A stretch of DNA of 64,000 nucleotides from Arthrobacter globiformis (GCF_030817195.1 NZ_JAUSYZ010000001.1:2356001-2420000); one strand, 5' to 3'. Positions 53,564 to 62,809 are shown, numbered from the stretch's first letter. The notes: generated from the sequence alone by a model not told the origin. Numbers and translations: made by a program.

Positions 53564-55170
53564 TACTGCTCCACCAGCGCTTTCTCGACGTCGAAATCGG
53601 CTTCGAGGTGACCGAACATCCCGGCGAGGATCCGGTCGGAAGTGATGTTTGTGCCGGTCACCCAGCCGAGGAGTGCCCCGTCGCGGAATACGGCCACGCG
53701 GTCACAAAGCCCTATGAGTTCATCAATTTCAGTAGAGAGGTAGATGACGCCTGCCCCGTCCTGGGCAAGCCGGTCAAGCTGGGCGTAGAGTTCCCGCTTG
53801 GTGCTGATGTCTACTCCCCGGGCAGGATCATTGAGGGCGACAACCTGCGGGTTCTGGGCCAACTCGCGCCCTATGAGTACTTTTTGCTGGTTGCCGCCGC
53901 TGAGTGACGTGATGGGATTGGAAGGCGCTCCCGCCCTTAGTTTCAAAGTGCTGGACATTTCTTTAAAGCGGGAGTTGATGGCGCTCCTGTCAATGACTCC
54001 AGCGCGCCTGTGGTGCCGATACAAGGGCATTCCAAAGTTTTCGGAGATGCTCAAATTTGGGAAGATTCCTTCCTTGCGCCGGTCACCTGAGATGTAGGAA
54101 ACTCTGGCGGCGATTGCTTCGGCCAGATTCCCGATCCGATGTTCCCGGCCGTCCGTGCCAAAGGCGGTTACGTCGCCACCGATGGCCTGCCGGACACCCG
54201 TCAGGGTTTGAAGGAACTCTCCCTGCCCCTGCCCGTCCAGTCCTGCAAAGCCAATGATTTCTCCGCTGTGCAGGGTGAAGTCCGATGGCCGCGCTCCGGG
54301 CGTTGCCACGAGCCCGGCGGCCTGTAGAACGGCGCCCCTGCCGGTGTCTGGCGAGCTACGACGGCGGTGGGCGTCCGCTGCAAGCCCAGCCTGGGATTTC
54401 ACGCCTGTCATCAGCTCAATTAGCCGGGTCTCCGTGATCTCCGCACCTCGGAGGATTCCAACGTCGACACCGTCACGAAGAACTGTGGCGCTGTCAGCGA
54501 AAGTTGTGAGTTCCGCAATGCGGTGGGTAACTATCACGACGCAAACCCCTTCGGAACGGAGCCGTTCCATTTCTGCGTAAAGCCGGGCAGCTCCTGAAAG
54601 GTCTAGCGCGGCGGTGGACTCATCAAAAATCACCACCTTGGGGGAACGCATGAGCGCACGGGCGATGGTGACCCACTGCCGGTCGGCCAGACTCAGCGTT
54701 TCGACCGGTGCCGAGGCGTCCACGGGATGCCCCATAAGTGACCCCAGCATCTCAGTGGCGCGTTTGAACTGCTCCTTCCGCGGGACGCTGGAGCGCCATA
54801 CGCCCTGCGATCCAATGAACACATTGTCGGCGATACTGGCACCTTCAGCGACCAGCACCTCCTGGAACACGGTGGCGACCCCTGTCTTGAGCGCCTGGGC
54901 AGGGCTGGTCACATGGTGGCCGTTGATGTCAACGGATCCCTCGTCGGGGAGGACAATTCCGGACATGATCTTCGCCAGCGTGCTCTTACCGCTGCCATTT
55001 TCGCCGACTATCGCATGGATCTCTCCAGCGTCCGCAGAGAAGGTCGCACCCCGCAAGGCCCGTGTTTCCCCGAAGGCTTTTTTCACTTGGTGAATCCTGA
55101 TGGCTGTTGTCTGATTCCCTGTTCCGGGCACTGCCGGCGCTGGGTAGACATTCAGGTCGTCTTTGACCAT
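53563..55170 (-). CDS. Sugar-type ABC transporter ATPase (two domains)
   Basis: A 535-residue RbsA/MglA-type double ATPase. Domain 1: GENGSGKST Walker A, TLSLADRQWVTIARAL signature, VVIFDESTAALDL Walker B (Ser for the usual Pro). Domain 2: degenerate Walker A (GLDGQGQGEFLQ), LSGGNQQKVLIGREL signature, VALNDPARGVD in place of the Walker B. Domain 1 is probably the competent site. ATG 55170 opens MVKDDLNVYPAP. First gene of the minus-strand transporter operon. Confidence 0.9.
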   Translation of the reverse strand: MVKDDLNVYPAPAVPGTGNQTTAIRIHQVKKAFGETRALRGATFSADAGEIHAIVGENGSGKSTLAKIMSGIVLPDEGSVDINGHHVTSPAQALKTGVATVFQEVLVAEGASIADNVFIGSQGVWRSSVPRKEQFKRATEMLGSLMGHPVDASAPVETLSLADRQWVTIARALMRSPKVVIFDESTAALDLSGAARLYAEMERLRSEGVCVVIVTHRIAELTTFADSATVLRDGVDVGILRGAEITETRLIELMTGVKSQAGLAADAHRRRSSPDTGRGAVLQAAGLVATPGARPSDFTLHSGEIIGFAGLDGQGQGEFLQTLTGVRQAIGGDVTAFGTDGREHRIGNLAEAIAARVSYISGDRRKEGIFPNLSISENFGMPLYRHHRRAGVIDRSAINSRFKEMSSTLKLRAGAPSNPITSLSGGNQQKVLIGRELAQNPQVVALNDPARGVDISTKRELYAQLDRLAQDGAGVIYLSTEIDELIGLCDRVAVFRDGALLGWVTGTNITSDRILAGMFGHLEADFDVEKALVEQ

Positions 55171-55269
55171 AACTGTGTCCTTTGGGTCGATCTCCGCTCC
55201 AGTGTCATCCCTGTGGACGGGGTGGCCTGGAGATCATCGGATCACTGGGTCTTATTGTCGCAATGCACG

Positions 55270-55325
55270 TTTGTAATACAAAGTCATCCTGCGACGAGTA
55301 TAGAAGCGGCTGTGATTGAACGCAA
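55270..55325 (-). promoter_or_regulatory. Promoter and GntR-type operator of the ATPase/permease operon
   Basis: On the minus strand TTGCGT (55325-55320), 17 bp, TATACT (55302-55297). Fourteen bases further on is the dyad TTTGTAATACAAA (55282-55270), arms TTTGTA/TACAAA with one central base, matching the GT-N-AC core of FadR-type operators. The GntR gene at 55476 diverges from here. Confidence 0.6.
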
Positions 55326-55475
55326 TAGTTTTCTGGAAGTCATCCCGGCCGAGGTGGGGCTTCCCGGCCAAGCCGAGGCCAAGTGTCCGACAATACGATC
55401 GCCCGTCATTATGGCGTCGGGGTTGCGTTCCGTAGTACCTTTATGCCAACGCATATTCGATCTGGGGAGGGTGTT

Positions 55476-56195
55476 ATGGAGTCGCCATTCGGTCTTCGCC
55501 TGCAGCGGGACGACATGTCTCTTCGAAAGCGGGCCGAGAACACTCTCCGCGAGGCCATTCTCTATGGCACGTTCCAGCCTGGCGAAAAGCTCATCGAGCG
55601 GGACCTGTGCGACAAGCTGGGCGTCAGCCGAACCCTCCTGAGGGAGGCTCTGCAGCAGCTGCAGGCCGAGGGCCTCATAACGAATGTGGTCCACAAGGGC
55701 CCGTCTGTCGCTGTCATAACCGAAGAGGATGCGCGTGAGATATACGAAGCGCGACAGCTCATCGAGGGCCATCTGGCCCATAGCTTCACGCTGAGGGCAT
55801 CCGAGGAGGAGGTTGAAGAGTTGGCCGGCTCGGTGCGTGCACTTCACGATCCTGGCGTCGAGGCCAATCAAGCGAATGTCCTGCAGGCAAAGAATGGCTT
55901 CTACGAGGTTCTTTTTGCCGGGTCCGGAAATCATGTGCTCGCGCAGATGCTCCAGCAGCTAAACAACCGCGTGACCATGCTTCGCAGGATGACGCTCTCA
56001 TCCCCAGGGCGTTTCAAGCTGACGGTGGCCGAGTTGGATGCAATCGTTGAGGCGGTTCGGCGGCGTGACGCCGACGAAGCGAGCAGGCTTTGCCGTGTGC
56101 ACGTCCAAAATGCCGGGGACATTGCGTTGGCGAGTTTCTCTGCCGCCGACCATTCAGCAAAAACGGAAGATGAGCTTACTGGCCGCCTGGCTTGA
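55476..56195 (+). CDS. FCD-type GntR family regulator
   Basis: 239 residues: winged HTH (SLRKRAENTLREAILYGTFQ, PGEKLIERDLCDKLGVSRTL, LREALQQLQAEGL) followed by an FCD domain (IYEARQLIEGHLAHSF, then AKNGFYEVLF). ATG 55476 follows GGGAGG by 6 bases. It is divergent from the ABC ATPase operon and shares its regulatory region. The operator matches at 55270 and 46329 suggest that it controls both convergent operons in response to the imported compound. Confidence 0.87.
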   Translation: MESPFGLRLQRDDMSLRKRAENTLREAILYGTFQPGEKLIERDLCDKLGVSRTLLREALQQLQAEGLITNVVHKGPSVAVITEEDAREIYEARQLIEGHLAHSFTLRASEEEVEELAGSVRALHDPGVEANQANVLQAKNGFYEVLFAGSGNHVLAQMLQQLNNRVTMLRRMTLSSPGRFKLTVAELDAIVEAVRRRDADEASRLCRVHVQNAGDIALASFSAADHSAKTEDELTGRLA

Positions 56196-56375
56196 GGCCC
56201 GCCAAGCCAGCAAACAGGAATCCGGCGACCGTTCGCTCGCCCTCTAGTGGACACTGCCGGTCCATCAATCACGGCGGAGCTTATTCAGCGTGAAGGCGCA
56301 CACTATCGAAGATCGGTGCCTCCGGGGTTCCCGACTCAACTGAGCCGTCTCCTTACGGGACTAATCTCTCCAGCG

Positions 56376-56720
56376 TTACGGAGTCAGGTTTGGTGCGTGC
56401 AGCACGGCGTCCAGCAGGCCAGGGAAAAGTGAGTCCAGATCGTCCCGGCGCAATTGGCTGACACGGGATGTGCCGTGGTATTGCTGCCGTATAATGCCCG
56501 ACTCCCGGAGTACGCGGAAGTGGTGCGTCGAGGTCGATTTGCTGACCGGCAGTCCGAATGCCATGCACGCCATATCCTCATGCCCTCTTTCCAGATCCCG
56601 CACGATGCGAAGCCTGATGGGGTCGGAGAGGGCGTGAAGCACGTTTTCGATGCGGATCTCTTCGGTCTTCGGGTGAGTCAGCAGGCGTCCCTTTGTCGCT
56701 GATTCTGCCATTTGGGGCAT
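56376..56720 (-). CDS. ArsR-type winged-helix transcriptional regulator
   Basis: A 114-residue regulator: NVLHALSDPIRLRIVRDLER, then MAFGLPVSKSTSTHHFRVLR (recognition helix) and ESGIIRQQYHGTSRV (wing). The classical metal-site CxC of ArsR is missing. A single Cys just before the recognition helix (DMACMAF) could be a thiol sensor. ATG 56720 has AAGGA 8 bases upstream. It diverges from the old-yellow-enzyme operon, with a dyad between them. Confidence 0.85.
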   Translation of the reverse strand: MPQMAESATKGRLLTHPKTEEIRIENVLHALSDPIRLRIVRDLERGHEDMACMAFGLPVSKSTSTHHFRVLRESGIIRQQYHGTSRVSQLRRDDLDSLFPGLLDAVLHAPNLTP

Positions 56721-56758
56721 GGCCCTGTCCTTCTCTCATCGCTGCCTATCCTCTAATG

Positions 56759-56774
56759 TACGATAGTTATCGTA
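56759..56774. promoter_or_regulatory. Dyad operator between ArsR and old yellow enzyme
   Basis: TACGATAGTTATCGTA has 7-bp perfect arms around GT. TTGACA at 56777-56782, just beyond, may be the -35 of the flavoenzyme promoter, so binding here would block it. Confidence 0.6.
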
Positions 56775-56870
56775 GTTTGACAAGTAGCGTACTACGAGGT
56801 TTACCGTATTACTGGCGATGCGAACAACGCCGCCGAACTTCCTCCCACACCCAAGACAAGGAGATTTCCT

Positions 56871-57980
56871 TTGAGTAGTCTTTTCGCGCCATTGAAGCTG
56901 AGGGATCTGGAGATTCTGAACCGGGTCTGGATGGCTCCGATGTGCATGTATTCGGCAGCCGCTGAGGGCCCGGACGTAGGCGTTCCCAACGACTTCCACA
57001 TGGCCCATTTGGCAACCCGTGCAGCCGGTGGCGCCGGGTTGGTCATGGTCGAGGCAACGGGCGTGCGCCCCGATGGGCGTATCAGCCAATGGGACCTGGG
57101 CCTGTGGAACGACCGCCAGCAGGAGTCCTTCGTTCGCGTTGCCGCAGCGATCCGTTCTCATGGTGCGGTTCCGGCCATTCAGCTCGCCCACGCGGGGCGG
57201 AAAGCCTCCGTGGACAAGCCCTGGATTTCCGACGGCTACTTGGGCGAGGCGGACGGCGGCTGGCCGGCTGTCGGTCCCAGCCCGGAACCGTTCCAGGGAC
57301 TATCCCCTCCGGCTGAACTCTCCATTGAAGAGATCAACCAGCTGGTCAACGATTTCGCCGAGTCTGCCAAGCGTGCGGCAAAGGCTGGCTTCGACGTCGT
57401 GGAGATCCATGGAGCTCACGGATACCTGATTCACTCCTTCCTGTCGCCTGTCTCCAACCACCGAACAGACGGCTACGGCGGGAGTTTCGAAAACCGGATG
57501 CGGTTCGCGCTCGAAGTCGTCGACGCCGTAAGGGGGGTATGGCCCGAGGACCTGCCGGTGTTCTTCCGAACGTCAGCCACCGACTGGCTGTCGGAGAACG
57601 ACGACGATCCGCGCGAGGGCTGGACCGGCGAGGATACGGTCCGGCTGGCCAAGGAGCTGCAGGCCCACGGCGTGGACTTCCTCGACGTCTCCACCGGTGG
57701 CATCGTTCGTGACGCGAAGATTCCCGCCGGTCCCAACTACCAGGTGCCGTTCGCCGCCCAAGCCAGGGACCAGGCCGGCATTCCCACCAGCGCTGTCGGC
57801 CTCATTACCGACGCGCATCAGGCCCAGGAGATTCTCAGCGGGGGACAGGCAGACGCCATATTCCTCGGTCGTGAACTCCTGCGCAACCCGTACTGGCCGC
57901 AGCATGCCGCCCAGGCACTCGGTCTCGATCTCCAATGGCCGGCGCAGTATGGCTACGCCGTACAGCGCCGCAAGCACTAG
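56871..57980 (+). CDS. Old yellow enzyme family NADH:flavin oxidoreductase (YqjM-like)
   Basis: A 369-residue FMN ene-reductase: RVWMAPMCMYSA with the YqjM-type redox-tuning Cys25, QLAHAGRKAS, EIHGAHGYLIHSFLSPVSNH with the substrate-binding His pair, and ADAIFLGRELLRNPYWP. It reduces C=C bonds conjugated to carbonyl or nitro groups with NAD(P)H. TTG 56871 has AAGGAG 8 bases upstream. First gene of an operon with an SDR (9 bp gap) and a zinc alcohol dehydrogenase. Confidence 0.9.
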   Translation: MSSLFAPLKLRDLEILNRVWMAPMCMYSAAAEGPDVGVPNDFHMAHLATRAAGGAGLVMVEATGVRPDGRISQWDLGLWNDRQQESFVRVAAAIRSHGAVPAIQLAHAGRKASVDKPWISDGYLGEADGGWPAVGPSPEPFQGLSPPAELSIEEINQLVNDFAESAKRAAKAGFDVVEIHGAHGYLIHSFLSPVSNHRTDGYGGSFENRMRFALEVVDAVRGVWPEDLPVFFRTSATDWLSENDDDPREGWTGEDTVRLAKELQAHGVDFLDVSTGGIVRDAKIPAGPNYQVPFAAQARDQAGIPTSAVGLITDAHQAQEILSGGQADAIFLGRELLRNPYWPQHAAQALGLDLQWPAQYGYAVQRRKH

Positions 57981-57989
57981 GAGCACGAC

Positions 57990-58733
57990 ATGAACTATTT
58001 GGACGGCAAGATCATCGTCATTACCGGTGCGTCATCGGGCATCGGCGCAGCAACAGCCAGGTCCTTGGCAGAACACGGCGCGAAGCTCGTGCTCGCGGCC
58101 CGGAACCAGGATCGACTGGACAGGCTTACGGAGCAAATCCAGTCGGCAGGCGGAATCGCCGCCGCTCGCGTCACCGACGTCACTGACGCCGCTGACATGG
58201 AACAGTTGGCTGCCTACGCCATCAAAACTTTCGGTGGCTTGGATATCCTGGTCAACAATGCAGGGCTCATGCTGTTTTCTGCATGGAAGGATCTCGCTGT
58301 CGATGACTGGGGACGCATGATCGACACGAACATTCGCGGCTACCTCAATGGCATCCAGGCTGTCCTGCCAAGCATGCTAGAACAAAACTCGGGCTACATC
58401 CTGAACATGGCTTCAGTTGCCGGTCATCAAATCGGAGAGTCAGCCGGCGTCTACAGTGCAACGAAGTTCTTCGTTCATGCCATCACGGAGAGCATGCGCA
58501 AAGAACTCGGGGTCCATCACGGAATCCGGGCAAGCACCATCAGTCCCGGCGTCATCAACACCGGGTGGGCGGACAAGGTGGACGACCCGGCTGGACGCCA
58601 GGCAGCCAAGGAACTCAACTCGCTCGCCATTACTCCAGAGGCGGTGGCTGATGCCGTAGTGTACGCCCTCAATCAGCCAGCCAACACCACTGTAAACGAC
58701 CTGATTATTTCGCCTACCCGCCAAAACTGGTGA
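57990..58733 (+). CDS. SDR family oxidoreductase
   Basis: A 247-residue short-chain dehydrogenase: ITGASSGIGAATARSLAEHG at residue 9, NNAGLM, LNMASVAGH with the catalytic Ser, and YSATKFFVHAI with Tyr-Lys. The sequence resembles the SDRs annotated as clavaldehyde/serine-type NADP-dependent dehydrogenases. AGGAG lies 6 bases upstream of the ATG. Probably reduces the carbonyl left after the ene-reductase acts. Confidence 0.87.
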   Translation: MNYLDGKIIVITGASSGIGAATARSLAEHGAKLVLAARNQDRLDRLTEQIQSAGGIAAARVTDVTDAADMEQLAAYAIKTFGGLDILVNNAGLMLFSAWKDLAVDDWGRMIDTNIRGYLNGIQAVLPSMLEQNSGYILNMASVAGHQIGESAGVYSATKFFVHAITESMRKELGVHHGIRASTISPGVINTGWADKVDDPAGRQAAKELNSLAITPEAVADAVVYALNQPANTTVNDLIISPTRQNW

Positions 58734-58799
58734 TCCCCTCGTTCTGGACGAGATCGTCATCCGTGCCGGTCGCTTCTGACCGGCTCCATTAGGAGATTC

Positions 58800-59840
58800 A
58801 TGCCTGTAGTCAACGCATACGCCGCCCCATCCGCCACCGGGGACCTCGTTCCCACGAAGATCAAGCGCCGGGACGTCGGCCCACGCGACGTTCTCATCGA
58901 GATTCGATACGCCGGGATCTGCCATTCCGACATCCACACGGTCCGTGGTCACTGGGGTCCGCAGCAATATCCGCTCGCTCCTGGCCACGAGATCGCTGGC
59001 ATCGTCACACAAGTTGGCGCAGAAGTTACCAGACACTCCGTGGGCGACCGCGTCGGTGTCGGCTGCATGGTCAATTCCTGCCGGGAATGCGTCAACTGCC
59101 TGAAGGGCGAGGAACAGTACTGCCTCGCCGGTAACACCGGAACGTACGGTGCGGTGGACCGCGATGGCACTATTACCCAGGGCGGTTACTCAACACATGT
59201 TGTGGTTAGCGAAGACTTCGTCGTGCGGATCCCGGATGCCCTGGGTCTCGACGTGGCCGCGCCGCTGCTCTGCGCAGGCATCACGACCTATTCGCCGCTG
59301 CGTCACTGGGGCGCCGGCCCGGGTAAGAAGGTTGCCGTCGTCGGTCTCGGTGGACTCGGCCACATGGCCGTGAAGATCGCCCACGCCATGGGCGCCGAGG
59401 TCACGGTGCTGTCCCAGTCCCTAAAGAAGCAGGAGGACGGCCTGCGCCTGGGCGCTGACCACTACTTCGCCTCGGGCGATCCTTCCACGTTTGAAACTCT
59501 GGCCGGCTCTTTTGATCTCATCATCAACACCGTCAGTGCCTCGATCGACATCAGCGCCTACCTGCAGTTGCTGAGTCTCGACGGGGCGTTGGTGAACGTT
59601 GGCGCCCCTGCCGAGACGCTGCCTGTGAATGCGTTCGCGCTGATCACCGGCCGCCGTTCCTTCGCGGGCTCCATGATTGGTGGAATCCGCGAAACCCAGG
59701 AAATGCTCGATTTCTGTGCCGAGCACGGTCTGGGCTCCGAGATCGAGGTCATTCCGGCCAGCGCCATCAACGAAGCTTACGAGCGTGTCCTGGCTTCTGA
59801 CGTTCGTTTCCGATTTGTCATTGATGTGGCCACGCTGTAG
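58800..59840 (+). CDS. Zinc-dependent NAD(P) alcohol dehydrogenase (YahK/CAD-like)
   Basis: A 346-residue MDR-family enzyme: catalytic zinc ligands in YAGICHSDIH, PGHEIAG and the later Cys of LLCAGITTYSPL, structural zinc in the four-cysteine loop (residues about 93-112), and the Rossmann motif VAVVGLGGLGHMAVKIAHAM. The NAD(P)-reducing CAD/YahK subgroup acts on aldehydes. Last gene of the ArsR-linked operon. AGGAG precedes ATG 58800. Confidence 0.88.
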   Translation: MPVVNAYAAPSATGDLVPTKIKRRDVGPRDVLIEIRYAGICHSDIHTVRGHWGPQQYPLAPGHEIAGIVTQVGAEVTRHSVGDRVGVGCMVNSCRECVNCLKGEEQYCLAGNTGTYGAVDRDGTITQGGYSTHVVVSEDFVVRIPDALGLDVAAPLLCAGITTYSPLRHWGAGPGKKVAVVGLGGLGHMAVKIAHAMGAEVTVLSQSLKKQEDGLRLGADHYFASGDPSTFETLAGSFDLIINTVSASIDISAYLQLLSLDGALVNVGAPAETLPVNAFALITGRRSFAGSMIGGIRETQEMLDFCAEHGLGSEIEVIPASAINEAYERVLASDVRFRFVIDVATL

Positions 59841-60103
59841 TCAGAGGGAGTAATGGCCCGCAAAGGATTCCCGGTGGTCATTAGGGCCAGGAGTTAAGCG
59901 CCTGTTTAACCCCTGCATCCGGCCCTACGTCAGTCGGTCCGGCGCTCCTTGCGCCTTCCTCTTCACGACACTGCCCGCAGTCGGGCCGTCGCAGCAACGC
60001 CGGATTCCAGGAATGACCTGGACACGATCGGTGAACCTGTCCAGGGGCTGCCACAGTCGACGCCGCAGGGAGAACCTGGTTCAGACAGCCAATAATAAAA
60101 TCA
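59841..60103. other. Intergenic, nothing recognised before the terminator
   Basis: About 260 bp between convergent genes. No open frame of note. Confidence 0.5.
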
Positions 60104-60141
60104 CGCAATGCCCGACCGGGCCGTCCCGGCCGGGCATTGCG
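60104..60141 (-). terminator. Rho-independent terminator of the TetR gene
   Basis: CGCAATGCCCG and CGGGCATTGCG pair (60104-60114, 60131-60141), with further pairing inside the loop. On the minus strand the hairpin is followed by TGATTTTATTATT, a U-tract, 30 bp after the TetR stop. Confidence 0.85.
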
Positions 60142-60170
60142 CGTACGTTGCCCTATCCGGAGTGGATGTC

Positions 60171-60908
60171 CTACGGGAGGTAGGTGGCCAGATATTCGAT
60201 GCTCGACCGTTTCATTTCTTCCAGCAGGGCAGCGTTGCCGTGGTCCGGTGATTCGCGGTAGGCCAGGTCGAAACCTTTGTCGAGCATGCCCACGAAGATC
60301 TGGGTCACAACGTCCAGCGGAACCTCCGGGGCGTCTGGCCGGACATCCGTGATGCTCCTGGCCAGGTATGCGGCAAGTTCATTGTCGTGCATTCGGTTTG
60401 CGCGGATCATTCGGCCTGTGAACTCGCTGGAGAACCAGATGGCGCGGAAGGCCGGAGTTTCGTTAAAGAATTCGATATGGGCATCAACGCCCGCCTCGGC
60501 CCTCTCCTTCCACCCTGGACCACCAAGATCAAAATTGACTTTGTCCAGTCGGTTGTCAAGACCTTGGAGGCAGGACACGAGGATCTCTTCCAGAAGCGCC
60601 TCGCGACCGTCGAAGAAGTTGTAAAGCCAGCCGACCGAAACTCCGGCGCGCGCGGCAACTGTCGTCGTGGTGACCGCCTCGGGACCGCCTTCGACCAAGA
60701 GATCGATCGCGGCGGCCAGAACTTTCTCCATTTTGGATCGACTGCGCTTTTGCACGGCTTCACGGTGGGCGCCCACTGTCGCTGATGCTTCTGTGAGAAG
60801 TTCTGACAGAGAGTGGGCTCTGGTGAGACGAGTTGGCGAAGCGTCCCCTTCCGGGGCGGGCCGCCGCCCTTCGTCCTTACGCTCCGCGGCGTGGCTCACT
60901 GCGGTCAT
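60171..60908 (-). CDS. TetR family transcriptional regulator
   Basis: A 245-residue regulator. After a roughly 60-residue N-terminal extension the HTH reads KMEKVLAAAIDLLVEGGPEA, VTTTTVAARAGVSVGWLYNF and FDGREALLEE, followed by a helical ligand domain ending in EEMKRSSIEYLATYLP. The long polar extension is unusual for TetR proteins, so an internal start near KMEK is possible. It diverges from the APC permease at 61280, its likely target. Confidence 0.85.
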   Translation of the reverse strand: MTAVSHAAERKDEGRRPAPEGDASPTRLTRAHSLSELLTEASATVGAHREAVQKRSRSKMEKVLAAAIDLLVEGGPEAVTTTTVAARAGVSVGWLYNFFDGREALLEEILVSCLQGLDNRLDKVNFDLGGPGWKERAEAGVDAHIEFFNETPAFRAIWFSSEFTGRMIRANRMHDNELAAYLARSITDVRPDAPEVPLDVVTQIFVGMLDKGFDLAYRESPDHGNAALLEEMKRSSIEYLATYLP

Positions 60909-60956
60909 CTCCAACCTGCTCCCGAATTGGTGGGCCTTTTCGGTCCCCTGCCTCAC

Positions 60957-61279
60957 GCCAGTCTAAGCGGTCCGTTCAACTTTCAGCGTCATTCCGAAGT
61001 TGCCTATTGCCTGATGCGCACTCTATAGCTCATACTCACAAATACGAAAGACGAATGTGTTTCAGTCTTTTGGGGTCGCTGAACGCAACGGCTCGCGGTG
61101 ACCTCACTGCGCACTCAACTTCCAGCACGGACACCCCGGCGCGGAAGGTGGCCTGCATCCCGTCGCGGGCCTATTCCCTTAGCCCGGCCCGTTCACTGAC
61201 CGGATCGCACCACCATCCCCAATGATCTTCGGTGTGCTGCCCTAAAGTACACCGGTACTCCCCAAAGAAGGATCCCCCC
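60957..61279. other. Divergent promoter region between TetR and APC permease
   Basis: About 320 bp without a gene. No clear dyad operator was found by eye, but the layout requires the permease promoter and TetR site to be here. Confidence 0.45.
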
Positions 61280-62809
61280 ATGGCAACATCTAGTGCTGTA
61301 CCCACAGCGACTGACCAAAAAGACGTGCACCGGCTCAAATCCGGCTCTCTCGGTTTGGTCGGCATTCTCTTGCTCGCCTTCTCCAGCGCAGCCCCTCTGG
61401 TGGGCTGCTTGGGTAACATCCCCCTAGCGGTCGCGTTTGGCAACGGCGTCGGCGCCCCTGCTGGCTTCATCGTCGCAATGATGGTGCTGCTTTGCTTCGC
61501 AGTCGGGTATGTAGCAATGACCCGCCGGCTGAGTGCTACAGGCGGCTTCTACAGTTTCATCAGCAACGGCCTGAGCAAGCCCCTCGGACTCGCTTCCGGT
61601 CTCTCACTGATGCTGGGATACCTATGCGTACAAGTTGCCGTCCTCGGAGCGATCGGCTACTTCGGTGCCGCCGCGCTGCAGGACGCCTTCGGGATCAGCG
61701 TGCCATGGCTCGTTATCGCAGGCGTGGCCCTCGTACTGGCAGCCGTAGCGTCCTACTTCGGGGTTGAACTCTCCGCGAAGGTGCTAGGCGTGCTTTTCGT
61801 CTTCGAAATCGCCATCCTCGCCATCGTCAACGCGGCAATATTCATTAACGGCGGACCCGAAGGGGTCAGCCTCGAGCCCGTCAATCCGGTGAATGCCTTC
61901 GGCGGCATCGCCCCGGGCATCGGCATCTTTTTCGCCTTCTGGTCGTGGCTGGGGTTCGAAGTAGTCCCTAACTATGCCGAGGAGTCCAAGAACCCAAAGA
62001 AGCTCGTGCCACTGGCGACATACCTGGCGGTGATCGGCATCGGCCTTATTCTGTTCATCACCGCTTGGGCAACAATCACCGGATTCGGCACAGGCCATGT
62101 TGTCGACGAAACCACTGGACAGTTGGGCCAGTCCTACATCTCCCTTGCCCAAACTTATGTGGGAGCCTGGGCCGCCGACTGCATCAACGTGCTGGTCATC
62201 ACCGGGTGCTTTGCTTCCGTCCTTGCCTTCCACCAGACAGTGTCGCGCTACATCTATGCCATCGCACGTGAAGGCGTTCTCTTCCCCAACAAGCTCGGCC
62301 ACACCCACTCCCGCCACGGAAGTCCGCATCACGCGGCTGTTGCCACCTTCTTCGGCGCGGCAATAATCCTAGCCCTGTTCACTGTCTTCTACTTTGCCGC
62401 CCCGTCGGCGCAGGAATTCGCAGGGCACGACTTCAACACCGCGGCATACTCCGAAGTGTTCGGCTGGTTTGCCATCGCATGCACGTTCTGGGTGATGCTC
62501 AACCAGATCCTATGTTCCATCGCCACCATCCGCTACCATCGGCTACCGGAACACCGTGAACATGGGCACTGGTGGCGCACCCTCGTGGCCCCGGGCGTTG
62601 GCGCCGTCGGCCTCGGTGCTGCTCTCTACCTGCTGTGGTCAAACCTCAGCACGCTTGGTGGTGACATCATTTGGGTCAGCCTCATTCCGTGGTTCTGCAT
62701 CGGCTGGTTCGTGCTCAGTCTCCTCATCGCCTTCTGGTTGCGATCCAACCGGCCCGATGCCTACGAAGGACTCGGCCGTGTGCTCTCTACGACCGCCGAA
62801 GACGCGTAA
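61280..62809 (+). CDS. APC family amino-acid permease
   Basis: A 509-residue, 12-span permease: LGLVGILLLAFSSAAPLVGC, GYVAMTRRLSATGGFYSFIS, GIFFAFWSWLGFEVVPNYAE with the EESKNPKK loop, and FHQTVSRYIYAIAREGVLFP. The last segment is an amphipathic loop and two spans ending NRPDAYEGL, the pattern also seen in the fragment at 5904-6215. It probably takes up an amino acid or amine. ATG 61280 has AAGGA 8 bases upstream. Regulated by the divergent TetR. Confidence 0.87.
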   Translation: MATSSAVPTATDQKDVHRLKSGSLGLVGILLLAFSSAAPLVGCLGNIPLAVAFGNGVGAPAGFIVAMMVLLCFAVGYVAMTRRLSATGGFYSFISNGLSKPLGLASGLSLMLGYLCVQVAVLGAIGYFGAAALQDAFGISVPWLVIAGVALVLAAVASYFGVELSAKVLGVLFVFEIAILAIVNAAIFINGGPEGVSLEPVNPVNAFGGIAPGIGIFFAFWSWLGFEVVPNYAEESKNPKKLVPLATYLAVIGIGLILFITAWATITGFGTGHVVDETTGQLGQSYISLAQTYVGAWAADCINVLVITGCFASVLAFHQTVSRYIYAIAREGVLFPNKLGHTHSRHGSPHHAAVATFFGAAIILALFTVFYFAAPSAQEFAGHDFNTAAYSEVFGWFAIACTFWVMLNQILCSIATIRYHRLPEHREHGHWWRTLVAPGVGAVGLGAALYLLWSNLSTLGGDIIWVSLIPWFCIGWFVLSLLIAFWLRSNRPDAYEGLGRVLSTTAEDA

